A stretch of 64,000 nt of DNA from Gari tellinella (GCA_922989275.2 OV277861.1:95084993-95148992); one strand, 5' to 3'. Positions 31,603 through 43,250 are shown, counted from the stretch's first letter. Program-made: numbers and translations. Notes: generated by a model not told the origin, from the sequence alone.

Positions 31603-32430
31603 ATGAATTTTCAGAAGCTACTCACACTGCGTGCCGCAAATAAAAGTCTTATGTCGGCTTTATTGGACCAAATACACAAGCTGAAGGAAGATGGGACCTG
31701 CGAAGAGTTTAATGCAGTATTGCAAAGTTTAGTAACAAAAGCGGAGGCTCTACTCACCCGAGATGACGAGGTACTGTCACAGACGGAGTTACAAGGACTA
31801 GAAGAAGACGTTGTCTCAATCGGAGAGTACAACATGGAGTTGGAGTTAGAATTAACCAGGTTACGAAGGTCGCAGCCGCCAGCACATAGAAAATCGCAGA
31901 TCACAGAGCGAAAGAACAATAAGACGACAAAACGAGAAAATATAGGAATTATTCCGAGAGAGGAGGTGCCAACAAACAGAGGAGAGGAGTCAGAAAACGT
32001 AGGAAAGGAGTCAGAACATGAGCAGACGATAGAAGGAGAAAATGGAGGAATTATTCGGAGAGAGGATGTTCGGACAAACGGAGAAGAGGAGCGAGAAAAC
32101 GAGAAGATTACAGAACGAGAAGACAGAGAGAGTATTCAGAGAGAGGAGGCACAGACAAACGGACGAGATGAGCGGAGAGAAGATCTAATGGAGAATTGTG
32201 AAGTCAGAACAGGACAGAGTTATATGGAGCAAAGAGTGTACGCACCACACGTACCGGAAACTGTGAGTAACGTTTCGTTTTCATCCTCCAATGAACAATA
32301 CTTCAAATTAAAAGAACCGTCCATTCCCACATTTGACGCTAATGTACTAAAGTTTGATTCAGAAGCATCTAGAACGATAAATGGTTTCGTCCAGACTAAC
32401 TTTAAACAACCGATAGAGCACTTGCATTAG
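31603..32430 (+). CDS. Gag-like N-terminal ORF of the BEL/Pao element
   Basis: The frame is open from 31543, but that start would lie inside the LTR, so the ATG at 31603 just after the primer-binding site is preferred (275 codons). Residues 1-90 are helical and acidic (MNFQKLLTLRAANKSL ... ELELELTRLRR), as in BEL/Pao Gag N-termini. The middle holds three imperfect ~30-residue charged repeats with cores ENIGIIPREEV, ENGGIIRREDV and DRESIQREEA. Near the end, EPSIPTFDANVLKFDSEA resembles the start of the DUF1759-type Gag domain, which is then cut off. No zinc knuckle is present. It ends at a TAG (32428-32430), in frame with the downstream segment. It could encode a truncated Gag; particle assembly is doubtful. 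Confidence 0.7.
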   Translation: MNFQKLLTLRAANKSLMSALLDQIHKLKEDGTCEEFNAVLQSLVTKAEALLTRDDEVLSQTELQGLEEDVVSIGEYNMELELELTRLRRSQPPAHRKSQITERKNNKTTKRENIGIIPREEVPTNRGEESENVGKESEHEQTIEGENGGIIRREDVRTNGEEERENEKITEREDRESIQREEAQTNGRDERREDLMENCEVRTGQSYMEQRVYAPHVPETVSNVSFSSSNEQYFKLKEPSIPTFDANVLKFDSEASRTINGFVQTNFKQPIEHLH

Positions 32431-33093
32431 AGAGCTGTGTTTACTACATCTTGTCTCTCGAATGAGATTAATACCAGCATGAATAACATAATATATGGAC
32501 CATCTAACTACTGCTTGAAGAACAACTATACAAATGACAAATGCACGATGAACACCACAACGACAAATGCAATACAGCCCAGAAGTGACACTTCTCTTGG
32601 GGATTTCCAAAGCACTAAAAGTTCAAATCCCACCCAGAAGAAACGAAGAAGAAAAGAGAAAAGGAAGAGAAAAATGAAGAAGAGAAGTGGACACAGACAG
32701 ACTAGTTTGTCATTCTTAGAGAGGTCGAAATCCAAAGAAAAGATTGGTTTCCATAGCAACAGAGAGGACGTAACTCGGCGAGCTAAACGGCATGCGCATC
32801 TTACTGACCAGTACAGGCGTCGTTGGAAACACGAGTATCTGACGTCATTGAGGGAGTACCAGCGGAATAACGGGACCAACCACGAAACGATCCATGTGGG
32901 AGATGTCGTAATCGTCCAGGACGACTTTACACCCAGACTATGTTGGAACCTCGCGATAGTGGACGAACTGTGTACCGGAAATGACGGTTTTACTAGGGCC
33001 GCCCGCATATGCACATCCAAGGGACTTACAACGCGACCTATAATTAAACTCTATCCGTTAGAAATCGTAAACGATCACACAAATAACAATTAA
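32431..33093 (+). pseudogene. C-terminal remnant of the BEL/Pao polyprotein (DUF5641-like tail)
   Basis: In the same frame as the Gag-like ORF, directly after its TAG. It begins with ~65 residues of low-complexity sequence, then a very basic run (KKRRRKEKRKRKMKKR). The last ~90 residues contain YRRRWKHEYLTSLREYQR, then HVGDVVIVQDDFTPRLCW and RPIIKLYPLEI, the recognisable pattern of the DUF5641 domain at the C-terminus of Pao integrases. The catalytic integrase, RT and RNase H are missing. No upstream ATG with good context is seen before about 32479. The stop TAA at 33091 ends the coding part ~430 bp before the 3' LTR. Confidence 0.8.
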
Positions 33094-33525
33094 TTCATAA
33101 GTGATAGCAACTGCAATATGTACAAATACAGAGACAGACTTTCATTGAGAAAAGCAGTGCTAAATGTGACATGGACACTCAAGAAACTTGAATTAATTGT
33201 TAACGGTATTATAGAGACCAGAGACTTTATACAATGTACATTTATGGTGTGAATACTCATTACGTATTTACTTGCATTTTATTTCATAAGATCTTTCATA
33301 GACTTGTTTTATATTAAAGCAATTTACTGATAGATCTATTTAGCAGCTAAACGTATAGTTATTTTTAAGTTATTGAGTATTCAACACTTACATGTATTCT
33401 AAGCAAAGACATTTACAGTAAAGTAATTCAAAAGATATATATTTAATGTACGAATTTAATAATTCTTTTTATTGGTAATTGTCAGACATATGCTAAGTAC
33501 TTATTCATTTTCGCGGCCGGAGTAA
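33094..33525 (+). other. 3' non-coding region of the LTR element
   Basis: AT-rich and without frames. No clear polypurine tract lies immediately before the LTR (sequence GCGGCCGGAGTAA), so plus-strand priming cannot be located with confidence. Confidence 0.5.
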
Positions 33526-33694
33526 TGTCGAGAATATAACGCGACGTCATGTGACGTCGTTTGCCGCCATTGTACGCAGGTCTTGACGTCACAACGTCTT
33601 TGTATATAAACATGTATCTGTAGTAGTAAAATAGATTTCAAGAAGACACAACGCTTTTTGTACCCATCTTCAAAAACCCTTTACCTTTTCGATA
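33526..33694 (+). repeat. 3' LTR, 169 bp, uninterrupted
   Basis: TGTCGAGAAT ... TTTTCGATA, followed by the AGGTT target copy. It carries TGACGTCA (33584-33591) and TATATAAA (33603-33610). At 33621-33622 the single TA marks the empty site into which the DNA transposon jumped in the other LTR. Confidence 0.93.
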
Positions 33695-33699
33695 AGGTT

Positions 33700-34470
33700 A
33701 AAGAAGATGGCATTCTTTAGCAATGTGACAGTATATCAAACATTTCCAAAATGAGCCTTATATCTTTTTGCGTCCTCAACCTATTGAACCCTGACGTCCT
33801 TTTCAATCAGTTCAGAGATAACTTGTCACATGCCGGGGAGCGGGCATTATATAATGTTGCAAAACCTTGCAGCCAAATTCTCTGTGTGTATACTGTATGC
33901 ACCATAAATATGTTAAAACTAACACGTCCCATTAAACGGCTCCTACAATGTCCTCTGTTTAGGGTACGTACTTTAAACCATTTTATGCGTGATGCACGTT
34001 TAGGTGTATCTCTAGGCAAACAGTTTTGATCACAGATCAGGCCCCATATTGAGTGAGATCAGAATTGTTTGCAGCTTAGTCAATATTCTATCAGAAACTG
34101 CTAAAATCGTTTGCAAATATTTGAGTTAAACCCGCTGCAGACGACATTTCAAAATGGCCGCCAAATATTACCCAGCAAACAATGGTTTAATAATTCACCT
34201 AGAAACACCCATAAAAGTGAAACATGGACTAGATTTAATTAGAAACTAGAATCGTCATTTTAAAGTTAGTCTGATGAATGAGTTCAGCTGCCTTCTAAGT
34301 TCAAACCATATTTGAGCATTTATACAGCATATGAAATTTTATGTCTGTAAGGTACAATAATAGAATACGTAGAAAAATCAATAGAAAATTGTTCAAGAAA
34401 TATATATTATTTGGATACATTTGTATCAAGGTTTCATTTTTTAGTCACAATTAACCAAGAAATGGCAAAA
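33700..34470. other. Non-coding stretch with one solo core hairpin
   Basis: At 34015-34072 GGCAAACAGTTTTGATCACA / GATCAGAATTGTTTGC forms a decayed core hairpin like those of B, D and E. No gene is supported. Confidence 0.45.
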
Positions 34471-34657
34471 CAGTAGAAACCTCTCTATTATAACCGGTGT
34501 TATCAGGTGTTTAAGACTGCTTAAAGCAAGGTGAACGTAAAACAGAAAGCTAATTTAGAAGCTTTTTGCATTGCGTTCACCTTACTTTAAGCTGTCTTTT
34601 GTCTTTTTGCAGTCAATTTGCCTTCTTTTTAGTGATCATAGTAGAGAGATTTTACTG
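34471..34657. mobile_element. MITE family A copy
   Basis: CAGTAGAAACCTCTCTATTA ... ATAGTAGAGAGATTTTACTG|TA with central CTTAAAGCAAGGTGAACGTA AAACAGAAAGC and complement. The left TA is lost. Confidence 0.8.
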
Positions 34658-35185
34658 TAATTTGAGATTGTTGTCGTCAAAGATGAATGGTTTCGATGGT
34701 TGATTTGACTCAACATTGTATGCACTTGGAAATGTTTGTTTGAGCACGAACTTATTTATTTGAAAAATAATGATGTCTTCAACACAATAAATGTATGGAA
34801 ATGGCTCATCTGTCATATTGTCAATACTGAAATATAATATGACAGTTGAAAAATAAAATATATTGCTCTGCATGCCGCTTAGTAAGTATGACAATCCGTT
34901 TGAGAATGAAACATATATACAGTAAAGCTTGTTTAAGCGATCAGATTTTACAGAAGATCAAATCACTTTAAGATAAGGCATTATTTAAATACGCTTAACA
35001 GAAATACAGACAACTCTTACATGTATACTATATTTCTGCTTTACATTTGTCCTATATGTAGCTGAAAATAGTTCAAATACCAACATTTTGTCTTCTTTTG
35101 AAAGGTCGGTTAACACAACTGTAACTGTATACACGTACTGTTTTGTTTGTCACATATAAAGAATAATGTCACTGTAGATATTTAA

Positions 35186-35438
35186 CCCTTTCCCCCATAG
35201 AAACGACTTTTACCATATTTAATTTATTCTTCCGCTGAAGAAAATAGTTCCAGTGTATACCCTCTCTGAACAATAACCATTACACATATTTTATATAGCC
35301 TAGCGGATTTTAGCTTAAAGCAGACTGAAAGTAAAGCAGAATGTGCCTTAAGGCACATTCTGCTTTACTTTTAACCTGCTTTAAGTGATCAGCTGGTTTG
35401 TGTTTTTCAAAACTAGAAACAGGCTATGAGGTAAGGGG
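35186..35438. mobile_element. MITE family C copy, reverse orientation
   Basis: TTAA|CCCTTTCCCCCATAGAAACG ... GGCTATGAGGTAAGGGG|TT. Core GACTGAAAGTAAAGCAGAAT GTGCC/TTAA/GGCAC and complement. Stem tip uses the T-A pair. Confidence 0.88.
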
Positions 35439-35503
35439 TTATTCTGTAACAGTCTAGATAAGACCAAGAGGGTAAATGTATTTTCCGTTTGAAAATATGT
35501 ATA

Positions 35504-35600
35504 CAGTAAAGCCCACCGTTTACGACCACTAAACTGAAGGTGTGTGTGTTGTATGAAAAACAGATGGCAGCTTAAAGCATTGTTGAAGTAAAAAAACAGA
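35504..35600. mobile_element. MITE family A copy, left half only
   Basis: TA|CAGTAAAGCCCACCGTTTAC followed by GGCAGCTTAAAGCATTG; truncated by the adjoining family E copy. Confidence 0.6.
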
Positions 35601-35611
35601 TACCTAATTAA

Positions 35612-35851
35612 CCCTTTCACTACTAAACTGTCTGTGAATTATTTTACCCATTCACCGTTTCACTGTTGTCTGCTTCTATTTTGTTGTATGCAAAATCGTT
35701 TCAAAGTAAGATTCATTGTAGTATGACTTAAAACATATCGATACGAGTGTCAAACAGTTTGGATCCTGATAAGATGCCGAGTGACGAGGCGTCTGGTCAG
35801 GATACAAATTGTTTGCAAATGCGCTTTTAAGTGTCATTGATAGCGAAAGTA
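35612..35851. mobile_element. MITE family E copy, complete
   Basis: TTAA|CCCTTTCACTACTAAACTGT ... CATTGATAGCGAAAGTA|TTAA. Core TTGGATCCTGATAAGATGCC GAGTGACGA GGCGTCTGGTCAGGATACAA. The E block ATGCAAAATCGTTTCAAAGT is present. It inserted into or deleted the right half of a family A copy. Confidence 0.85.
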
Positions 35852-36455
35852 TTAAGGCCTGACACAGGCGGGCGTTTTCTTGCGGCCGAAAACGTCTCCT
35901 CGTCATGGTCCTTTCCTGCCTGTATTTACCACAGTCGAATGCCCATTTTACATGAGTTTTTAAGCTACAAAGAACAAATAAGCGCGTTAGGAAATATTCC
36001 AAGAAGAAAAAAGCTGAATGTTTGCGATTAAACAGTAGTCAGCTATGGTGGCAAAAGGCCTAGCTCATGTCGGTACAGTATATAAACTAATTCCCTAAGA
36101 CTTGTCATTTTCACCACTCCGATGCCTGAAAAACAAAAACCCTAATGTAAGCTATCAGTTTATTATTTGAAATATGGTACCATGTTGTGATTCCCTATTG
36201 GTGCTCTGAATTGAAATTCGTATTTACTTTTCTTTTTTAATCACAGGTAAACACAAAACACTTTAAAACTTGTAACTAATTTGGTTTTGATTTTATTTTT
36301 CATCTAACACCTTCCAGAAAGAAACATAAAATATAGTTACTCTGATTATTTTAGCTACATGTTGATTGCAAACAACAGTATTGAATCAGAAGAAATTGTA
36401 TTAAGGAAATGTTTAAATGTTGAATGCAACCAATTACATATTGGTTACATATAAA

Positions 36456-36661
36456 CCCTTTGCCTGCTGGTCGCGACTTTGCTGATTTTTGCAAACAGTT
36501 TGGATCCAGATCAGACGCCGCGTAACGCAGCGTCTGATCTGGATCCATATTGTTTGACACTCGTCTTTCCGTTTCTTTACTAAAAAAATGTATTCATCTA
36601 GATTTAACAAGTTTTGCAGTCGACAATTTCGAAGCAGACGATTATCTCCGCAGGATAAGGG
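36456..36661. mobile_element. MITE family E copy (CCTGC subtype)
   Basis: CCCTTTGCCTGCTGGTCGCG ... CTCCGCAGGATAAGGG|TTAA. Core GTTTGGATCCAGATCAGACG CCGCG/TAA/CGCAG and complement. This subtype shares ends with the 49.2-kb copy and differs from the CTACC subtype in its flanks. Confidence 0.85.
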
Positions 36662-38166
36662 TTAATACATTACAACACAGGCGCAGAGGGCACTTTCATA
36701 CAAAATTACACCGTGAGATGAATTGATACATACAGAAATAAGTATCTGACATTTTCCCGTTTTAGGGAGTTCTGCCTCGACGTTAAATATTTTCTGTCAA
36801 CTGTTTCTGTTTGTAAATGGTAACCATGTATACTATTGTACATGTATTATAATTATTAAACGCCACCAACTGATGCGACTAGACACAAAACTATTGTGAC
36901 TGTTTTCCTAAAGGAACCTTTCAAAACAGTGACAAGCGATTCGAATACACTTAGTTCTAAGCGATATAAACGATATCCAATTCGCTCGTTTATTAAAGAA
37001 AAGTGTTCCAATTTAACCGAACCCGTCTTATAAATTACATTCAGGTGAATCGAAAGTAACAAAATGCTGACGTTTATTGCCAGTTTCGGACGAGTTTTAA
37101 ACTACCTCATGAATAATTCTAATGCTCTAGGAATAAAAGACAACGGCATGTTCATTTTACTTACATTTATTGGATGTTAACAGAAATAGTTTTATAGAAC
37201 TAAAAACTATTGTTGACGTTTATCCGACCTCACAAGTAACACATATAAAAGTGTTTCTTAAGCATCTAAGTCAGGTCTCCATTTTAGACTACCTTTCGTT
37301 ACTTGAATTTACAATGTGTATTGAAAACATTTAACCTATATTGAGAGCTTACTGAAAGTAAAACAGAGTACTCCTAAAGAAACGTTCTACTTTACTTCCA
37401 GAAAAAATCTGTCTTAACACTAAATTGAGGGTAAGCGTTTAACCATTCAGTACTCATACAACGATTGTTACTGTTTTATTAGACAGACAAAACGTCTGGT
37501 TAGCCACAATCTGCATAACTTAGGATAAAAAATATAAATAGCTTCGACGGGAGGTTTCTGCAATATTGTTCACAATTTTACCAGTGAAACGTCATACATT
37601 TAACTTTGTATAGTTGAAAAGTTCTCACATGTATATGTGATAAATACATAGGAAACCGTATTTATTCTCAATTACGTTTAAGAAGTGGAAGTCCGCAACA
37701 AGTGTATCTTAAACTTACAACTGCCTTTCCCAGGGTTACCTTGTAAATTTAAACTGTTTGGATGACGACAAGAATCTTTTTAGCGTGGAATCTGATCAGA
37801 ATCAAAACTGTTTGCCATCCACGTCAATGTTTTTGCACCCGACATACCTCAAATATAATATAAAACATGTTAATAAAAGCAGATGACCGTGATAAGGACT
37901 ATCTTTTATCAATCCGAGTGGCAAACTGTTTGGAGCGTGAACATATATTCTAACACACCTCGCGCACGCCTCTATATAAACAAAGAAGGATCGTATCTGT
38001 GTGTGAATTCTCAATAAAACACTCACGCGCTGTAACATCTTAAAGTGACGTCATATGGCTTCGAAAATGTGTACGCCAATAAATGAAGCGCCCTTGCTTC
38101 GGTGCAAATTGTGGTTAAATTATGTGTTAGAATGGAAAGGATAAATTAATACCAGTGACCTATTGT
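36662..38166. other. Non-coding stretch with fragments
   Basis: A decayed core-II piece lies at ~37340-37400 (TACTGAAAGTAAAACAGAGT / CTACTTTACTTCCAG) and a core-I hairpin at 37751-37816 (AACTGTTTGGATGACG ... TCTGATCAGAATCAAAACTG). No gene recognised. Confidence 0.45.
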
Positions 38167-38272
38167 GCAATAAAACCCGGATAGTCGTTGAGATGCTGGT
38201 AATTAAATCACTCTGCCTGCGGCTTTGTGATTTAATTACTAGGTATCTCAACTCCTACCCGTGTTTTATTGC
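38167..38272. repeat. Foldback palindrome, single copy
   Basis: GCAATAAAACCCGGATAGTC ... and its near-complement GTGTTTTATTGC, with inner arms GGTAATTAAATCAC / GTGATTTAATTACT around a short CTCTGCCTGCGG-containing loop. About 45 bp per arm with several mismatches. The family is unknown. Confidence 0.65.
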
Positions 38273-38601
38273 CATGATAAAACACTTTTATTTATTAATT
38301 ATTTCTTAAATAATATTACAAGTAACGAATGCATAACGCTACTTTATCTAGAGACCGATGACCAATACATCTGACTAGAGAACATGTTACCCACTTTGGT
38401 TTCACATTCCTTTAGGGAAATCAAATTGTCAACATTTTCAAAACAACCTGTCAATTTTGTTTAAACTGGAAACTTAATATTTTGTTTCATTTAAACGAGA
38501 AAGAATAATGTTTTCCAAATGTAAAAGTGCTCACTTGTTTTTATTTTAGAATTTGAAACTTTCCGTACATTTACAGAGAACTGTCAGATTTTCTCTGTTA
38601 A

Positions 38602-38815
38602 CCCTTCCACTGTTAAACCAATGAGCCGTGACATTTGCAAACACAGATGATACTGATCAGTCGCCGCGTAACGCCGTGGTTGACAAGGAACAATTTATTT
38701 GACGCCACCATTCCGTCAAAAAGCCTGAAACATTAAATTTAAATTGAAACAATCATAATCTTTTTTAGAAGGATGGTGTATGGCAGTGAGTATTTTTGAA
38801 AGGGTTATGAAGGGG
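38602..38815. mobile_element. MITE family E copy, reverse, diverged
   Basis: TTAA|CCCTTCCACTGTTAAACCAA ... TTATGAAGGGG|TTAA. Core GATACTGATCAGTCGCCGCG/TAA/CGCCGTGGTTGAC, with several unpaired positions. Confidence 0.7.
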
Positions 38816-40263
38816 TTAAGCGACAGATAGTTCAACGCAATATTTATCAAAACCTTTAACCCTGCCACACTATACACTTGCCTACTTTAATAATGATGTC
38901 TTCACTATCGTTTCTAATATATATTAACTACATGTATTGGAAAGCTACGGACAAAATTGTTAAACAGTGCATATCCAGCTCAGATACCGAGTCACCCGGT
39001 GCCTGGTCTGAATCAAGGTTGTTTGCAATTTCTACCTTATCGCCATGGCGATGACAAAGTTGGTGTCAATGAAAACCAGCCTAATGGACAAGATGTCCTT
39101 ATAATAACGACAGAAAGTCTGACCAATCTGTTCCCTTGCTGATTATGCCTGTGATCACTTCTCTAGCGGGACATGAAGATAAATGACTGGGTCCAAGGTT
39201 ATAAATCGTTCGAGCTGAGTCTGAGTGTGTTCTCAATCATTTGATTGGTCAAATTTGAGTCTATGCTCAAATCTGACCAATCAAATGCCTGAGAACGACT
39301 TAAGAACGACTTTAGACTCAACTGCTGAAGTAACAGGTTGTAAAAGAGACCGACAACCAGATTCAACCATAATATTTGGTTTTCTCGTGGAAATTTATAC
39401 TAATCAAACAGGCAGGTGAACTAACGTTTCACTTTAAACATAACTATATATTCGGATACAATATTTATCAAGATCAGGGAACTGATTTCCCATATAGCAA
39501 CACTTGTTTTTCGTTAATTGCTTGGTATCTATGACTCAAATTCTTCCCTGTTTTGAACATTACATTGTTCCAAACTTAGAATGGATACGAGCCTTGTAGC
39601 ATCCGAAATTGCACAAATAGCCAGTTATAACAATTGCAAAACTAGGACCCGTTTCATAAAACTTCATACGACAAATGTTGTCGTAAGTCAATTTATAAAC
39701 GTCTCAATTATTTTTTATTTCTCCATCTAATCCTATCTTGTGACATCTTTTTGGAATCGTCTTTTCAAGATAGAGAAATAAGAAATTAAATGTATTTTCA
39801 AGTTTTGACTTAGGATCGTTTTTGTCGTACGAAGATCGCAAACCCAGTTGACACTTTCAACCACTTTTACAATAATTTGAAAAGTCCAACGGAACAGTAA
39901 CACGTCTTCGAACAATCATTTACACATGGATGTATCATGATTGTTGGAGCATCCGAACAAAGCGGATGTATTCGTCTGCTTCGGGACGAAAGTCAACTTT
40001 ATTTCAACTGAATAGTCAACACCAGTTTAATTTCAACATACTTATAATGGGGCAATGCTATCTAAATATATTCGAACGTATGAATATATCACAAAAATGT
40101 GTATTGCAACGATTGGTGACATGAAAGTAGAAATCAAACTTACATTAAAACACGCTGAAACTGTTTATTAAACAATGTTTTAATTGAAATTCTGGTTGCA
40201 TTTTTTAACTGTTCCATACTGCTTTTCAACCGATTCTAGCTCATACTGTCAATGAGACGTAAT
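38816..40263. other. Non-coding stretch with a solo hairpin and family J
   Basis: A core-I hairpin occurs at 38961-39028 (CCAGCTCAGATACCGAGTCA / CCGGTGCCTGGTCTGAAT). Family J is listed separately. No supported gene. Confidence 0.45.
39188..39335 (+). repeat. Family J dispersed repeat
   Basis: Blocks GGGTCCAAGGTTATAAATCG, CTGAGTCTGAGTGTG and TCTGACCAATCAAATGCCTG are complementary to 25681-25812. Internally ATTTGATTGGTCAAATTTGA / CAAATCTGACCAATCAAAT form an imperfect hairpin. Confidence 0.5.
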
Positions 40264-40482
40264 CCAATTACGCCCAGTGGATTCTGCAATGTTTATATTT
40301 TGCATTAGTCCATTTTTAAGCAAAACGATGCCTGGTAAAAAAAATATTTTCATTTTGTTTTATATTGAAATTCCTATCAGCAAACAGTGTAGGCTCTGAT
40401 CAGACGCCGGGTTATGCGGCGTCTGATCAGAGTCTACACTGTTTGCATATGTCCCATATATGGGATCGTGGGCACAAATGGG
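40264..40482. mobile_element. MITE family B copy
   Basis: The right end is ATGGGATCGTGGGCACAAAT GGG|TTAA. Core AGTGTAGGCTCTGATCAGAC GCCGGGTTATGCGGC and complement. The left end (CCAATTACGCCCAGTGGATT) is diverged. Confidence 0.85.
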
Positions 40483-40848
40483 TTAACATTACGTTTTATA
40501 CAGTTTCCACCGTCCATATATTTTATCTCAAGAAAACGATGAGGAAACCTGCAGCTTAAGTTAAGTCGAATATCGGTACATTCCTAGCATATTTGTAAAC
40601 TCCACGATTTGTTTCAATGTCAAATTGCGTTGCAGATGAACTTATATAATATGTTTAAATGAAAGAAAGAACGAGAGAAATGTGATAAATTCAAATGAAC
40701 CCAATTTTAAATGAAACAATATAATGTTTCGATAATAACAAATTACCTTATCTAATACACAATCGGTTTTTTTTTATTGTTCAACCATGCAAAATAGTAT
40801 TATCAGTATCCAATAAGAAAACGCAGATCAATTTCAACTTCAATGGGC

Positions 40849-40900
40849 TTGGATTCTGATAAGACGAAAACAACTGTGCCGTCTTATCAGAATCAAAACC
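40849..40900. repeat. Solo core-like hairpin
   Basis: TTGGATTCTGATAAGACG / CGTCTTATCAGAATCAAAAC around AAAACAACTGTGC. It resembles the E-type core without element ends. Confidence 0.5.
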
Positions 40901-41104
40901 GATGTACACACTCAAAATAAAAAGAAATATGATGAAAATATAACATTTAGTTTAAAATATAACACCAACCTTAAATATAGAAACAATGTTTTAGAAAAAT
41001 ACATCGTGTATTTCGCGATATTTTAAAGACCTAAGCTTATTTATAATATAATATATATTCTACTGTATAATCAAGAAGGTTGAATCATTGTTGTCTCACA
41101 TTTT

Positions 41105-41250
41105 TTCAAACTTGTCTCCTGCTTACGTAACTGTATTTCCCGGTCTAGTACTATATAGTTATTTATTGTTAGTCAAGTACATTATGTTATATGGCTACGA
41201 ACATTGTATATGTTTAATGACAATGAAATTTGAATCGAATTGAATTGAAT
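41105..41250 (+). mobile_element. Retrotransposon-like 3' tail with GAATT repeats
   Basis: GTCTCCTGCTTACGTAACTG ... TGTTTAATGACAATGAAATTTG then GAATCGAATTGAATTGAATG aligns with 18515-18661. Probably the 3' end of a 5'-truncated non-LTR element. Confidence 0.5.
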
Positions 41251-43250
41251 GGTTTATTCTATTCCCGTCCCACTAGGGGCTGAGTATGTTTCAAGGAAAT
41301 ACATGAATTCCATCACTCCGCACTGGTAGGCAGTGGTGCCTTCTACCCAATGCAACTGGGGTTTGACGTCGATATACACATTAAAGACGCAAATAAGATT
41401 GGAAACAAATACGCATTTAAACAAACATTGCTATAATTAATAGTAAGAAACGAACATTGATTCGTATTATCGGTGCTGGACAGGTGGTTGAAGATATATA
41501 TGACTAATTGCATAATTAAGAGGTAATATTTTCTTTCTCTTTGATATCCTTTCTTTCAAATAATCAATTTCGTAAACCCAATGGTGACTTCCACCAGGTA
41601 TCAACTGCTCTCTGTGACAATGCCTGATTCAAATACAGCAGATTGTTGCTATATATCAAATAACCAATATCAGTTGTGCTACACGCTCTATATTGGATCA
41701 GAAAGTGTGTTGTTTGTCATCTGATAAATGATATGAGCAATGTCACTGTTACACTAAAACAAGAGGGTCATGATGGCCCTTATATCGATCAGTTAAGGAA
41801 AGAGAATTCTGATAGTTTTACCTTAATATACATTCCGGGCCTTCTCGTTACTAAAAATACAATTTGTTTCATATTTCCTATATATGAATATATGTAAAAC
41901 TAGTGACCTCAGGGCGATGTTAAGTGAACAACTTATGGAGGATTACACTGGATGATGTAATACATTAAATAACTAAGCCCTTTGCCTTCTTGTTATAGAG
42001 GAGAATATTTTTTATTTTTCTTTCTCATATCAGTCTAAGTAAAACTATGACTCTCCTGGGCATTGATCGTGAAATGTTTACCCTCCATCTCCATATTTTC
42101 GTCTGCATCAATATTGTTGTCTGCAATATCGTTTCAAAAATAGATTTCAGGCAGTATAACTTACGTTAGTTCATTAAGCATCGTCTGATGAGGATCACAA
42201 CTGTTGCAAATGCGCTTTATAACTTCATTTGGAGTGAAAGAGTTAACAAATGCCATACACTATCAATTTAACCTCAGTTATTTTCTTGTTACTCACAATA
42301 CATTTTAATTTCCAAAATCAACTTGGATGAGATGGCAACCAGACTATTGAATTATTTTACTTGATTGAATATATTTTGAAGGGACTCATCCAAAACGCAT
42401 GCACGCCAAATTTTATTTACTACAATCCGTTCATTGCAAAGGACATTGCAAATTGTGACTAAAATATTACGATCTACCTAAAAATAAAACACGCTACCTG
42501 GTGACATGTTTTTAGATGAAGCTATTTTTAAAGCAATATACATTTTTTATTAACCCCGGTGACGTCAAAACGCCGTTTTAAACAGCAACGTTATGGTGAC
42601 GTCATCAATTTGAACTCACACTTGTTGGAGATAAGAATATTTATGATCGTTGTTCGCTATAGGAAACAGGGGTAGTTATGTGAGAAACATCGGTATCACA
42701 CATAACGCACTGTTGCATAAAGTGCAAGGTGAGCTAAAACATACTGATGTTTTATATATTTCGTCCTACTAACGTTCGTTTTATTTGAACGGAAATCATT
42801 AACAGGTTTTCTCACTACTGTTCGTTAATTTGTTCATAATGGGATGTTAATTGATAGTTAACCCTGGTTAAATGATACCTATTGCTCTCAGTGGCTTTTC
42901 GATCCTTAGATTAGATTTATGTGTGCTCAATAAAAGCAAACCACGACAGGGTTGAATCTCAATGGTATTTGCAATTGATTATCCTGAAACAATATTCAGA
43001 TTTGTTTCATGTTGTACAAGTACTGATCCTGGTGTGATTAATGTTCCATCCGCTGTGAAACATTCACTGCTGTGTTCGTTAATTGGCGTTAATTGTTTGG
43101 TATTGTATCCGTTTAACCCTTTCAACGCTGAAACGTATAGTACGTCTAAAATAGCCTATGCTTTAACAACATACTTGACTTCAATCTCTTAATTTGCAAA
43201 TACATTGACTGTGTCGAGAACATTCTTGTGTCTGCTCTGGATACAAAATA
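41251..43250. other. Non-coding stretch
   Basis: Holds one E fragment (listed) and no supported gene. At 42552-42602, GTGACGTCAAAACGCC and GGTGACGTCATCA form a direct pair of CRE-like motifs 50 bp apart, of unknown significance. Confidence 0.4.
42077..42242. mobile_element. MITE family E copy, degraded
   Basis: Contains TGTTGTCTGCAATATCGTTT, a core remnant ATCGTCTGATGAGGATCACA and the right end GGAGTGAAAGAG|TTAA. The left end is lost. Confidence 0.6.

Larger units (their letters stand above)
27212..33699 (+). mobile_element. BEL/Pao-type LTR retrotransposon, internally deleted, carrying an inserted DNA transposon
   Basis: The element is bounded by a 5-bp target duplication AGGTT (27212-27216 and 33695-33699). 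Its 169-bp LTRs are gapless relative to each other (three differences) once the inserted 27314-31505 element and one TA are removed. A primer-binding site follows the 5' LTR. The internal region is only ~1.95 kb: a Gag-like N-terminal frame and, in the same frame after one TAG, a C-terminal segment matching the DUF5641-type tail of Pao integrases. Protease, reverse transcriptase, RNase H and the integrase core are absent, so it is non-autonomous. LTR identity of about 98% points to a fairly recent insertion. The family call rests on the recognisable tail and element layout. Confidence 0.88.

Noticed and set aside
32526..33020. 164-codon minus-strand frame
   Set aside because: Antisense of the BEL/Pao tail frame.
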